Source: Psychromonas sp. SA13A (lineage in GTDB: Bacteria; Pseudomonadota; Gammaproteobacteria; Enterobacterales; Psychromonadaceae). From it: a DNA stretch of 64,000 nt. A program made the position numbers and the translations under genes. Each line of letters begins with the position of its first letter. The first letter of the stretch is position 1. The notes under the pieces are model-generated. The model ran no database searches. It saw only the letters and a list, made by a program, of their open reading frames with translations, and had not been told where the DNA came from. The stretch is taken from positions 1-64,000 of the forward strand of contig NZ_WTKU01000018.1 of the NCBI RefSeq assembly GCF_011378715.1. Direction: 5' to 3'. Below are positions 55,570 through 64,000 of this stretch, one piece after another.

Positions 55570-57891
55570 ATGACTAAAAAAACAACGTCAAAGAAAGTGT
55601 CACCAAAGAAATCACCGGTAAAAGCAACATCTGATCAAAAAGCAGTTGCTGCAAAAGTGCCTGCAACTATTAAAACGATGCCATTAAAGCATGAACTTTT
55701 AGGATCACTTAAAGAAGCGCGATTAGCCAATCCTTTTGAGCAATTAGGGTTAATTAAAAATCCAATTAGTGATGGTTTCTTGTTACGTGCTTGGCTGCCT
55801 GATGCGACTTCAGTTTCATTTTCTGCTCTTGATGATAGCGGTATTTCTGGTGAATTATTAAAAGTATACGAAGATGGTTTATTTGAAATTAACTTACCGC
55901 AAGTAACCGATAAATTTGTTTATCAGTTAGATGCTCAATATAAAAGTGGTAGTCATCAATTCATCGACCCCTATCAGTTTCATGAGATTGCATTTGATGG
56001 TTTATCTACTTTGCATGAAGCACCACAAAATGTTTACCATACGTTAGGCGCTCAATTAAAAACAGTGACTGTTGACGGTGTTGAAGTTAGTGGTGTTAGG
56101 TTTATTGTATATGCACCCAATGCAAGTAGTGTCAGTCTTATTTCTGCTGAAAATCATTGGGATGGACAACGTAATCCTATGCAACGCAGTTGGTGCGGGC
56201 ATTGGGTGTTATTTATCCCTGGTTTAGCTGCTGGTTGTGCTTATAAATTTGAACTCAAAGATGGACTAGGTAATCGTTTACCGCATAAAGCCGATCCAGT
56301 TGGTTTTCAAGCTGAATTATATCCTTCTCATTCATCAATTGTGGTTGACCATGATGCTTACCAATGGAATGACGATGCATGGCGTGCTTCGCAGTTAGGT
56401 GATAAACGCTACGCTGCCATGAGTATCTATGAAGTGCACTTAGGCTCGTGGAAACGCAAAAATGAAAATGGTCATGAACGCATGCTCACCTATCGTGAAT
56501 TGGCGTCTGACTTGTTACCTTACTTAGTTGAGATGGGATATACACATTTAGAAGTGTTGCCTATTTCAGAGTTTCCTTTCGACGGCTCGTGGGGATATCA
56601 ACCGGTAGGTTTATTTGCTGCTACCAGTCGTTTCGGTGATGCAGATGATCTTAAATACTTTATTGACCAATGTCACCAAGCTGGCATCGGCGTTATTGTT
56701 GACTGGGTACCTGCACATTTCCCATCAGACCCCCATGGATTAGCACGCTTCGATGGTACTCCACTTTATGAATACGAAGATCCACGTCGTGGTTGGCACC
56801 CAGATTGGAACTCTTATATCTATGATTTTGGTCGTGACAATGTGCGTCAATTCTTAGTTGCAAGTGCTTTGATTTGGCTTGATAAATTCCATGTTGATGG
56901 ATTACGTGTTGATGCGGTTGCCTCTATGTTGTATTGGGATTACTCTCGCGAAGAGGGTGAGTGGGTACCGAATGTTGATGGCGGGAATCATAACTATGAA
57001 GCGATCAGCTTATTAAAATGGTTTAACGAAGAAGTTTATAAACAATATCCTCACGCAATGACCATTGCTGAAGAGTCGACAGCTTTCTCTGGTGTTTCAA
57101 AGCCTACTTTTGATGGCGGACTTGGATTTGGCTTCAAATGGAATATGGGTTGGATGCACGATACATTAAGTTATATGCAGCAAGATCCTATGTACCGTAA
57201 ATATCATCACCATGAAATGACTTTTGCGATGGTTTATCACTACAATGAACATTTTGTTTTACCAATATCACACGATGAAGTCGTACATGGTAAGAAAAGT
57301 ATGTTAGAAAAAATGCCTGGTGATGAATGGCAGGGTGCTGCTAACTTGCGTGCCTATATGGGTTATATGTACGGCCACCCTGGTAAGAAACTAAACTTTA
57401 TGGGCGGGGAGATCGCGCAAGCTCGTGAATGGAACCATAACCAAAGTTTAGATTGGGACCTATTATCTTATGATAAACATAAGGGCCAAAAACAACTTAT
57501 TTGTGACTTGAACCATTTTTATAAAAGTCACAGTGCAATGTATGAATCTGACTATGAGCCACAGGGATTTGCTTGGTTAGACCACAGTGATGGTGAAAAT
57601 AGTGTTGTTTCGTTTATTCGTTATAACATTGATAAAACAGAACATGTTATCTGTGTGAGTAACTTTACTCCTGTACCGCGTGAGCGTTACCGTCTACCCG
57701 TTGATGAAGCCGGCCAGTACGAAGTCGTTTTAAATACTGATAGTGAATATTATTGGGGTAGTAATTACCAAATGGGAGACCAAATGGGTGTCTTTAATAG
57801 TGAAGATTATCCTTGGCAGGGTAAAGATCATTCTATTGTGTTAAACTTGCCTCCATTATCGACAGTGTATTTGAAGAAAAAAGGATCGTAA
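55570..57891 (+). CDS. glgB: 1,4-alpha-glucan branching enzyme
   Basis: The 773-aa GH13 enzyme has an unusual Lys/Ala-rich N-terminal tail (TTSKKVSPKKSPVKATSDQK, to ~40). Carbohydrate-binding modules and the catalytic barrel follow: EVHLGSWKRKNENG, VDWVPAHFPSD, the nucleophile Asp in GLRVDAVASMLYWDYSR, the acid/base Glu in TIAEESTAFSG, and ISHDEVVHGKKSM. It makes alpha-1,6 branches in glycogen. The tail makes it about 45 residues longer than E. coli GlgB. Its stop directly abuts the glgX start. Confidence 0.97.
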   Translation: MTKKTTSKKVSPKKSPVKATSDQKAVAAKVPATIKTMPLKHELLGSLKEARLANPFEQLGLIKNPISDGFLLRAWLPDATSVSFSALDDSGISGELLKVYEDGLFEINLPQVTDKFVYQLDAQYKSGSHQFIDPYQFHEIAFDGLSTLHEAPQNVYHTLGAQLKTVTVDGVEVSGVRFIVYAPNASSVSLISAENHWDGQRNPMQRSWCGHWVLFIPGLAAGCAYKFELKDGLGNRLPHKADPVGFQAELYPSHSSIVVDHDAYQWNDDAWRASQLGDKRYAAMSIYEVHLGSWKRKNENGHERMLTYRELASDLLPYLVEMGYTHLEVLPISEFPFDGSWGYQPVGLFAATSRFGDADDLKYFIDQCHQAGIGVIVDWVPAHFPSDPHGLARFDGTPLYEYEDPRRGWHPDWNSYIYDFGRDNVRQFLVASALIWLDKFHVDGLRVDAVASMLYWDYSREEGEWVPNVDGGNHNYEAISLLKWFNEEVYKQYPHAMTIAEESTAFSGVSKPTFDGGLGFGFKWNMGWMHDTLSYMQQDPMYRKYHHHEMTFAMVYHYNEHFVLPISHDEVVHGKKSMLEKMPGDEWQGAANLRAYMGYMYGHPGKKLNFMGGEIAQAREWNHNQSLDWDLLSYDKHKGQKQLICDLNHFYKSHSAMYESDYEPQGFAWLDHSDGENSVVSFIRYNIDKTEHVICVSNFTPVPRERYRLPVDEAGQYEVVLNTDSEYYWGSNYQMGDQMGVFNSEDYPWQGKDHSIVLNLPPLSTVYLKKKGS

Positions 57892-59988
57892 GTGTCAGGA
57901 ACTAAAATGGAATTGGCTACACAAATAGATGCTAAAGAGCATCTATTTGTTAGTTTTACGGGGAAGAACTATCCCTTAGGAGCAACCTTAGACAAACAAG
58001 GTTGCAACTTCTCAGTGCATTGCCAGGAAGGGAAGCGTGTTGAATTATGTCTATTTGATAAAAATGAAAATCAAATTGATAGTTTTTTTCTCATACCTGC
58101 TCATTCACATCTTTGGCATATTTATTTAGAAGGTGTAACGGCTGGGCAGATGTATGGTTACCGTGTCTACGGTGAGTATCAACCTAAAAATGGGCTGTTA
58201 TTCAATGATAAAAACTTATTAATTGACCCATACACCAAATGCCTAAGTAAAATTCAACACAGTTTTGTTCAATCACAAAGCGATTATAATGATACCTATG
58301 TAGCTAAATCAGTGGTGGTTGATGACCATTTTGATTGGCAGAATGTAGAAAAACCTGCAATAGAAGAACAACATCGTATTTTATACGAAGTGCATACTAA
58401 AGGTTTTACTCGAACCAACCCCAATATTCCTTTGCCAATGCGCGGCAAGTATCGAGGTTTATCACACCCTGAAAGCATCAAACATTACCAATCTCTTGGC
58501 GTGACCAGTTTACAAATCATGCCGGTGTTTAGTTTTGTCAGTGAACCACGTTTAAAAAAACTAGGGTTGACCAATTATTGGGGATATAACCCAATCAACT
58601 TCTTTGCACCTGAAACTCGTTACGCCCAATATGATGCGATTGCTGAGTTCAAAACTATGGTGCGTGAACTTCATGCAGCTAACATTGAAGTTATTTTAGA
58701 TGTTGTTTTTAATCATACTGCAGAATCAGGTAGTGATGGTTTAATTCTGAGTTTTAAAGGCTTTGATAATAAACAATATTATACCTTTGAAAACAGTAAA
58801 CTGGGGCTTGATTATCAGCGATACAGTAATCACTCTGGTTGTGGTAATACGGTTAATTTAGATTTTAGTTGGTCATTAAAGATCACTATGGATGCATTAC
58901 GTTACTGGGTAACAGAAATGCAAGTTGATGGCTTTAGATTTGACTTGGCGGTTACCTTAGCGCGTGAAGCACAAGGCTTTACAGAGCGAAGTGCCTTTTT
59001 CAAAGCATTATTACAAGATCCTGTGTTAAGTGATGTGATTTTGATTGCTGAACCTTGGGATATTGGACCGGGAGGATACCGTTTAGGCGCATTCCCTGAA
59101 CAATGGAAAGAGTGTAACGATCGCTATCGCGATACAATGCGCTCTTTTTGGCGAGGTGATACCGGGATCGTATCTGAAGTGGCAATGCGTCTTCTAGGGT
59201 CACATGACTTCTTTCCAATTGGACTACGTACTAATACCACTAGCGTTAATTATATTTGTTATCACGATGGGTTCACGTTGGATGATATGGTGTCTTTTCA
59301 AGATCGTCATAACCAAGACAATGGTGAAAACAATCGAGATGGTCATGGCCATAACCTATCAGCTAATTATGGCTGTGAAGGGCCAACTAAAGATGCGCGT
59401 ATCAACACATTAAGACAGCAACAAAAACGTAATATGATTGCGACATTATTTTTATCTCAAGGCACACCGCATTTTTTATCCGGTGACGAGATGGGTAATC
59501 ATCAATCTGGTAACAATAATGCTTATTGTCAAGATAACCAAATTAGTTGGATTAACTGGGACCAAAGTAAAGCAGATTTAGCCTTATTTAAATTCACTTC
59601 TCAATTGATCGCGTTACGTAAAAGTTCTCGTTTATTTGGTGATTTGATATTAAATGACGATGAGTTAGTGAGTGATCAAGTGCAATGGTATCATCCAAAT
59701 GGTTATGTGATGGGACAGTCTGATTGGCATGCCTCTAACTCACAAGCTCTTGCTGTAGAGTTAAAAGAAGCGGATCCTGCTGGTGAACATTGGCATTTAA
59801 TCTTGAATGCATCAACTTATCAAATTGCTTGTCAACTTCCTGAGTTACCTGACAATAAAGATTGGTATGAAGTAATGGATACTAACTGTCCTAGCGGAGA
59901 GTTGATTGAAGACCCTAAAAAAGTAGTCAGCCCTGTATTTGCAAAAGCACACTCTATTTTATTATTTAAAGCTAAATTAAGAGATTAA
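57892..59988 (+). CDS. glgX: Glycogen debranching enzyme GlgX
   Basis: The 698-aa GH13 isoamylase-type enzyme has GKNYPLGATLDKQGCNFSVH, EVHTKGFTRTNPNI, DVVFNHTAESG, the nucleophile Asp in GFRFDLAVTLAREAQG, LIAEPWDIGPGGYRLGAFP and CYHDGFTLDDMVSF. It removes short branches from limit dextrins. The GTG start at 57892 directly follows glgB. An ATG at 57907 preceded by AGGAACTAAA is equally plausible and would shorten it by five residues. A strong terminator follows. Confidence 0.95.
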   Translation: MSGTKMELATQIDAKEHLFVSFTGKNYPLGATLDKQGCNFSVHCQEGKRVELCLFDKNENQIDSFFLIPAHSHLWHIYLEGVTAGQMYGYRVYGEYQPKNGLLFNDKNLLIDPYTKCLSKIQHSFVQSQSDYNDTYVAKSVVVDDHFDWQNVEKPAIEEQHRILYEVHTKGFTRTNPNIPLPMRGKYRGLSHPESIKHYQSLGVTSLQIMPVFSFVSEPRLKKLGLTNYWGYNPINFFAPETRYAQYDAIAEFKTMVRELHAANIEVILDVVFNHTAESGSDGLILSFKGFDNKQYYTFENSKLGLDYQRYSNHSGCGNTVNLDFSWSLKITMDALRYWVTEMQVDGFRFDLAVTLAREAQGFTERSAFFKALLQDPVLSDVILIAEPWDIGPGGYRLGAFPEQWKECNDRYRDTMRSFWRGDTGIVSEVAMRLLGSHDFFPIGLRTNTTSVNYICYHDGFTLDDMVSFQDRHNQDNGENNRDGHGHNLSANYGCEGPTKDARINTLRQQQKRNMIATLFLSQGTPHFLSGDEMGNHQSGNNNAYCQDNQISWINWDQSKADLALFKFTSQLIALRKSSRLFGDLILNDDELVSDQVQWYHPNGYVMGQSDWHASNSQALAVELKEADPAGEHWHLILNASTYQIACQLPELPDNKDWYEVMDTNCPSGELIEDPKKVVSPVFAKAHSILLFKAKLRD

Positions 59989-60030
59989 TAGCTAAAAAAT
60001 AAAGTCTTCTTATGCGAATATAAAACTTAT

Positions 60031-60100
60031 AAAAACGCCTTAAACATTTTTTATCTTAATTATTGTTAATAATAGATAACTAAAAGTTTAAGGCGTTTTT
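60031..60100 (+). terminator. Terminator of the malQ-glgB-glgX operon
   Basis: AAAAACGCCTTAAAC (60031-60045) pairs perfectly with GTTTAAGGCGTTTTT (60086-60100). The 40-nt interior can form a small extra hairpin (TATC/GATA). The T run in the 3' arm fits rho-independent termination. Confidence 0.85.
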
Positions 60101-60355
60101 GATGGTGATAAATCGTATTCGCTTTATTGAATATAAGTCCCCGCAAGATATCCACCTTTCAGCTTATCCCTTGTATTATTTTTTAGGTTTGTCCATTGTT
60201 CAAAACCCTTTTGTTATGATTCTCATTCAACTACTGTTTGTTATAAAAAGCCGATCTATGGCAAAAATATTCATGCTTGCGCAATCATCACTAGATAATT
60301 TTAAGTAAATAAATATACTTGCTTCACATTACTAAACTAGTTACGGGTAAAGTCT
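60101..60355. other. Spacer upstream of yeaC
   Basis: An open frame here (60099-60308) starts inside the terminator stem with TTG and shows no recognisable protein pattern, so I do not call it a gene. The yeaC promoter is expected in this stretch. Confidence 0.4.
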
Positions 60356-60640
60356 GTGTCAAATATCAATGAGTATGCAAAAAATATATCTTCAGAGCTT
60401 TATGAAAAGCTAAAAACAGCCGTAGAAACAGGGAAATGGTTAGATGGTGCGCCACTTACCGAGGAGCAAAAAGCACACTCGCTACAATTGGTGATGGCTT
60501 ACCAAAAAGAGTTTAATGTTGAGCCAGACCATTTCACCATTGCTCAAAATGGTGAAATTTATATGGAATCAAAAAAAGTATTAAAAAATCAATTTGCAAA
60601 AACAGCTGAAACTGACGAAGTACATTTAATTAATTTATAG
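60356..60640 (+). CDS. yeaC: DUF1315 family protein YeaC
   Basis: The 94-aa protein has the YeaC pattern: SSELYEKLKTAVETGKW, LDGAPLTEEQKAHSLQLVM and QNGEIYMESKKVLKNQF. It is a small cytoplasmic helical protein of unknown function. The start is a GTG; only a weak purine stretch (GGGTAAAG) precedes it. It stands alone between glgX and gmhA. Confidence 0.88.
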   Translation: MSNINEYAKNISSELYEKLKTAVETGKWLDGAPLTEEQKAHSLQLVMAYQKEFNVEPDHFTIAQNGEIYMESKKVLKNQFAKTAETDEVHLINL

Positions 60641-60851
60641 CCATTCGTCATTTTAAGCTAAGGATAAACTTCTCGCGTCGGCTGAAGTTGTAGATTTTCC
60701 TTGCTGACTTTACATCTCACAGTATCATGGAGAAATACGAGCGCTCACTTGTAAGTTGAACAATATAAGTTAATAAATATAAATTAATAAAATATTGATG
60801 GTTACGTTTTCTGAGCTGATGATTATCAATCAATCCAATTAAGTAGGTACT

Positions 60852-61427
60852 ATGAATTTATCGATTATTAAAGATGAGCTACAAGAAGCTCAACAGGTGT
60901 TAACCGCATTTCTATCGGAACAACAAAACTTACAAAATATTGAAGATGCGGCTTCATTATTAGCTGATGCTTTTAAAAATGATGGCAAAGTATTAGCCTG
61001 TGGTAATGGCGGCTCTCATTGTGATGCCATGCATTTTGCGGAAGAGTTAACGGGACGTTACCGTGAACATCGCCCATCATACCCAGCGATTGCAATTTCA
61101 GATGCTAGTCATATTTCCTGTGTCGGTAATGACTATGGTTTTGAACAAATATTTGCGCGCTATTTAGAAGGTGTTGGACGTGCTGGGGATGTCTTATTCT
61201 GTTTATCGACCAGTGGCAACTCGACTAATATTCTAAAGGCCATTGACGTTGCAAAAAGTAAAGACATTAAAGTGATCGCATTAACCGGTAAAGACGGTGG
61301 AAAAATGGCGGGTCTTGCGGATGTTGAAATTCGAGTACCACACTTTGGTTATGCTGATCGTATTCAAGAAATACATATTAAGATCATTCATATTTTGATC
61401 TATTTAATTGAAAAGAAAATGGCTTAG
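60852..61427 (+). CDS. gmhA: Sedoheptulose-7-phosphate isomerase (phosphoheptose isomerase)
   Basis: The 191-aa SIS-domain enzyme has [40 protein letters not shown] and [18 protein letters not shown], with the catalytic Glu and His in the GmhA positions (HFAEEL and [10 protein letters not shown]). It converts sedoheptulose-7-phosphate to D-glycero-D-manno-heptose-7-phosphate for LPS core heptose. The next gene, yafJ, starts 8 bp later, the same pair as in E. coli. Confidence 0.96.
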   Translation: MNLSIIKDELQEAQQVLTAFLSEQQNLQNIEDAASLLADAFKNDGKVLACGNGGSHCDAMHFAEELTGRYREHRPSYPAIAISDASHISCVGNDYGFEQIFARYLEGVGRAGDVLFCLSTSGNSTNILKAIDVAKSKDIKVIALTGKDGGKMAGLADVEIRVPHFGYADRIQEIHIKIIHILIYLIEKKMA

Positions 61428-61435
61428 GTTAAACA

Positions 61436-62203
61436 ATGTGTGAATTATTAGGCATGAGTGCCAATGTCCCAACTGATATCTGTTTTAGCTTTAGTGGGTT
61501 AGTGAAACGAGGCGGTGCAACCGGACCTCATAAAGATGGGTGGGGAATCACCTTTTATGAAGGCAAAGGCTGTCGTAGTTTTAAAGATCCAAATCCTAGC
61601 TGTGACTCTAAAATTGCAGAGCTTGTTAAAAAATATCCAATTAAAAGTAAATCGGTGATCAGCCATATCCGTCAAGCAAATCGAGGTGGTGTTAATTTAG
61701 AGAATACACATCCTTTTATTCGTGAGCTATGGGGACGTAATTGGACTTATGCGCATAATGGACAACTTACTGGATACGAAAGCTTAGAAATGGGGCACGC
61801 TTGCCCTGTTGGAGAAACAGACAGTGAACGTGCCTTTTGTTGGATTTTGCACAAGCTACATCAAGACTTCCCTGAACAACCGACTGATATGCGATTAATC
61901 TTTAAAAAAATAGCCAGTTATGCAGATCAATTAAGAGCATTAGGTGTTTTTAATATGTTGCTGAGCGATGGTCAATACGTGATGTGTTATTGCACTAATA
62001 ATTTACACTGGATAACACGACGTGCTCCTTTTGGTAAAGCACAGTTAATCGATGAAGACATGATTGTTGATTTTCAAGAGGAAACTTCTGACAGTGATAT
62101 TGTTACTGTGATTGCAACGCGACCGCTCACTAAAGATGAATCCTGGAACAAGATGGAAACAGGACAGTTCTGTGTTTTCCATTTTGGTGAGTTAATTTTG
62201 TAA
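61436..62203 (+). CDS. yafJ: Class II glutamine amidotransferase YafJ
   Basis: The 255-aa protein starts MCELLGMSANVPTDICFSFS with Cys2 as the expected Ntn nucleophile after Met removal. It has GPHKDGWGITFYEGKG, ISHIRQANRGGVNLENTHPF and WTYAHNGQL. It is a free-standing glutaminase domain whose acceptor is not known. It follows gmhA by 8 bp. Its stop codon lies inside the first unit of a 7-bp tandem repeat. Confidence 0.93.
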   Translation: MCELLGMSANVPTDICFSFSGLVKRGGATGPHKDGWGITFYEGKGCRSFKDPNPSCDSKIAELVKKYPIKSKSVISHIRQANRGGVNLENTHPFIRELWGRNWTYAHNGQLTGYESLEMGHACPVGETDSERAFCWILHKLHQDFPEQPTDMRLIFKKIASYADQLRALGVFNMLLSDGQYVMCYCTNNLHWITRRAPFGKAQLIDEDMIVDFQEETSDSDIVTVIATRPLTKDESWNKMETGQFCVFHFGELIL

Positions 62204-62234
62204 TCAGTAATCAGTAATCAGTAATCAGTAATCA
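62200..62234. repeat. Five tandem copies of GTAATCA
   Basis: The 7-bp unit GTAATCA is repeated five times without change, starting at the last base before the yafJ stop codon (TAA, 62201-62203). Because the stop is inside the first unit, changes in copy number would not alter the protein. Confidence 0.9.
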
Positions 62235-62333
62235 CTATGAGGTCATAGATGTGAATAAAATGGCCTCGTTCTCATTCCCGCACCATTTCTATTATTTATG
62301 CTACTAAACTGTTGAACATCCAATCTAAGAAAT

Positions 62334-62357
62334 TGCACTTATTATGCTAATCTAGGA
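62334..62357. repeat. Lone IS30-like end upstream of the AlkD-like gene
   Basis: TGCACTTATTATGCTAATC followed by TAGGA matches 19424-19447 at all but about four bases and resembles 463-487. A shared ACATCC element lies about 15 bp before it, as in the 19-kb copy. It could also serve as a promoter (TTGCAC with TATGCT), so its role is uncertain. Confidence 0.45.
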
Positions 62358-62371
62358 CCAACTTAACATCC

Positions 62372-62459
62372 AACCGATTAAACAACTAACCGATTAAACA
62401 ACTAACCAACTAAACGACTAAACAACTAAACAACTAAACAACTAAACAACTAACTAAAT
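62372..62459. repeat. Array of about ten 8-bp repeats (AAACAACT type)
   Basis: Bases 62372-62451 read as ten consecutive octamers: AACCGATT, AAACAACT, AACCGATT, AAACAACT, AACCAACT, AAACGACT, then AAACAACT four times. A broken unit follows. The array ends 14 bp before the ATG of the AlkD-like gene and borders its ribosome site (TAGGAACA). Slippage here would change the leader length, not the reading frame. Confidence 0.9.
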
Positions 62460-62473
62460 AAAATAGGAACAAC

Positions 62474-63562
62474 ATGGCTGCTTTATTAAAAGATGTCTAT
62501 AACCCAGATTATATTTCGCACCTTGCTGATGTTGTTGAAAAAAGTTATCCATCATTACAAAAAAGCCAATTTATCAAAGCGGTGTTTAACGACGAATGGG
62601 CAGATAAAGAGCTTAAAGCGCGGACTTTACACCTTGCGCATCAATTAAATCTGTTTATTGATCTCGACTACTTACAAACCTTAGCGATTATTAAACAAAT
62701 AGCACCTCATTTTACAAGTTACGAAGGTATGTTTATTCCTGCTTTTGTGGAATGCTATGGATTGCATGAATTTTCAGCGTCTATTGAGGCTCTCTCTTAT
62801 ATAACCCAGTTTGCCAGTGCGGAGTTTGCGGTACGGCCTTTTATTGTTGAATACCCGCAACAGATGCAAGCGGTGTTATTAACATGGTGTAATAGTGATG
62901 ATAGTCATATACGTCGTTTAGCGTCGGAAGGGTGCCGACCTCGATTACCTTGGGCAATGGCTTTACCTGAATTCAAAAAAGATCCCAACTTCATCTTGCC
63001 TATATTAGAGGCATTAAAAAATGATGATAGCGAATATGTACGACGAAGTGTGGCTAATAATCTCAATGATATTGCCAAGGATCACCCTTTGATTGTGGTT
63101 AACTTAGCACAACAGTGGTTAGCTGAAAGTAAAACTACAGAGACAAAACGTTTAATAAAACACGCATGTCGAAGCTTATTAAAACAAGCCCATCCAACTG
63201 CATTGTCGTTATTTGGTTTTTTACCACCAGAACATATCGAAGTAGTTAATTTTAAGGCAGATAAAGCAGTGTCGATGGGAGAGCTTTTTACTTTCTCTTG
63301 TCATCTGGTCCATCAAAAATCCTTGCCCTTGAATAAATTAAGAATCGAATTTGCCATTGATTTTATGAAAAAAAATGGACAACAAGCCCGTAAGATATTC
63401 CAACTCTCGGAGGCGGTTATCAATAAAGATAACAAGCTAATTAATAAATCATTCAGTTTTAAAAATATCTCTACAAGACAATATTACAGTGGCCAACATA
63501 GTGTTGCTATCCTAGTTAATGGTGTTCAATTGGCTGATATTGATTTTATGTTAGAAGATTAA
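62474..63562 (+). CDS. AlkD-like HEAT-repeat DNA alkylation repair protein
   Basis: The 362-aa protein has the COG4335 pattern: KDVYNPDYISHLADVVEKSY at the N-terminus, then ADKELKARTLHLAHQLNLFI, EYPQQMQAVLLTWCNSDD, HIRRLASEGCRPRLPWAMAL and NDDSEYVRRSVANNLNDIAK, all helical HEAT-like units. A beta-rich C-terminus (MGELFTFSCHLVHQKSLPL) follows. Relatives remove alkylated purines, but glycosylase activity has not been shown for all. TAGGAACAAC precedes the ATG. It is monocistronic, and its leader carries an 8-bp repeat array. Confidence 0.88.
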   Translation: MAALLKDVYNPDYISHLADVVEKSYPSLQKSQFIKAVFNDEWADKELKARTLHLAHQLNLFIDLDYLQTLAIIKQIAPHFTSYEGMFIPAFVECYGLHEFSASIEALSYITQFASAEFAVRPFIVEYPQQMQAVLLTWCNSDDSHIRRLASEGCRPRLPWAMALPEFKKDPNFILPILEALKNDDSEYVRRSVANNLNDIAKDHPLIVVNLAQQWLAESKTTETKRLIKHACRSLLKQAHPTALSLFGFLPPEHIEVVNFKADKAVSMGELFTFSCHLVHQKSLPLNKLRIEFAIDFMKKNGQQARKIFQLSEAVINKDNKLINKSFSFKNISTRQYYSGQHSVAILVNGVQLADIDFMLED

Positions 63563-63598
63563 AAAGTATTAAAATGTCGTCATTTCTGTAGAATTGTG

Positions 63599-63736
63599 AT
63601 CTATACCCATTACTATTCAAGTTGCAAAATTCAACAAACTGCTTAGGTCGTAATTATGTGCTTAAACTACATTTATTTTGCGAACCTATGAGTAGTTAAT
63701 TTGCCTTGCGTGTGTACTTAACGATGAGGTATAGAT
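63599..63736. repeat. Possible MITE-like element or inverted-repeat pair
   Basis: ATCTATACCCAT (63599-63610) and ATGAGGTATAGAT (63724-63736) are near-perfect inverted copies 113 bp apart. The left end continues TACTATTCAA, like the TATACCCGTTACATATTCAA end at 36429. The interior has no gene. Confidence 0.35.
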
Positions 63737-63806
63737 TGAAGCCTAATTTTTAATTTTTAATGTTTTGAAAAGTAAAGGATTACGTAATGAAAAGCAGGGA
63801 AGTAAT

Positions 63807-64000
63807 ATGACCATAACACCTTCAGTAAATCCCGCAGTAACACCAACAATAAGCAAAAATAAAATGTCATTAACTAAGCGTGTATTGATAGGAATGGGTT
63901 TAGGTATTTTGGTCGGCTTTTTGATCCGCAGTCTATTAGCTGATGTTGTATTTGTTCAAGATTATATTGTAAACGGTATCTTTTATGTTGGCGGCAAAGT
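63807..64000 (+). CDS. Dicarboxylate/amino acid:cation symporter (DAACS family), N-terminal part
   Basis: The frame starts at an ATG preceded by CAGGGAAG and runs off the right edge. After a polar N-terminus it reads KMSLTKRVLIGMGLGILVGF and continues VFVQDYIVNGIFYVGGK. That is the first membrane helix and the start of the second in GltP/DctA-type sodium or proton symporters. Only about 64 residues are visible, so the substrate cannot be assigned. Confidence 0.75.
   Translation, partial: MTITPSVNPAVTPTISKNKMSLTKRVLIGMGLGILVGFLIRSLLADVVFVQDYIVNGIFYVGGK

Noticed and set aside
60099-60308. 69-codon frame after glgX
   Set aside because: It starts inside the terminator stem with TTG and resembles no protein.
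62200-62460. CRISPR-like array
   Set aside because: Units are 7-8 bp with no spacers and no cas genes; these are microsatellites.

Overview
The window comes from a low-GC, cold-water-type marine gammaproteobacterium, most like Psychromonas or a close relative near Vibrio and Shewanella. This is inferred from protein resemblance and gene order, not from a database search. Many blocks match enterobacterial order: cysK-ptsH-ptsI-crr, yejM-yejL divergent from yejK, hinT followed by lpoB, gapA-yeaD and gmhA-yafJ.

Region 1 (1-8 kb) is accessory DNA. It holds the end of an IS30-family element, a parDE toxin-antitoxin pair, a truncated group II intron, two diverged copies of a ~110 bp repeat that each carry a related micro-ORF, small orphan genes, a DUF1330 protein, a PEP-CTERM-type exported protein with a thrombospondin-C-like domain, a HAD phosphatase, tRNA-Ser(TGA) and a gene remnant.

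Region 2 (8-19 kb) starts with an ankyrin-repeat lipoprotein. It continues with a compact gene set that looks like an uncharacterised catabolic system: a LysR regulator divergent from RidA, an aldehyde dehydrogenase, an M19 dipeptidase-like protein, a BCCT betaine-type transporter, an unrecognised 580-aa protein and a DUF3726 protein. The M19 protein has lost canonical zinc ligands. The transporter has two altered tryptophans in the substrate cage. The unrecognised protein overlaps the DUF3726 gene. This is the best candidate here for an undescribed pathway, probably for a quaternary or methylated amine.

Region 3 (19-31 kb) holds a sugar acetyltransferase, a DMT exporter, a YheT hydrolase, MetY, a siderophore-interacting reductase with a divergent MarR regulator and paired palindromic operators, a HlyU-domain protein, a sodium-dependent transporter and a pncA-pncB NAD salvage operon.

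Region 4 (31-53 kb) is mostly core genome: envelope control (YejM/PbgA), nucleoid protein YejK, a two-domain QueD-like protein, HinT, three lipoprotein genes around LpoB, PanE, YajQ, PilZ, a VanY-type peptidase, DapE, an ArsC-like reductase, the PTS operon, CysK, exonuclease I, GapA and YeaD. The DNA downstream of gapA carries two decayed tandem copies of the gapA 3' end and terminator.

Region 5 (53-64 kb) is a glycogen and maltodextrin operon (malQ-glgB-glgX), then YeaC, GmhA, YafJ, an AlkD-like HEAT-repeat protein preceded by an array of 8-bp repeats, and the start of a dicarboxylate symporter that runs off the right edge.
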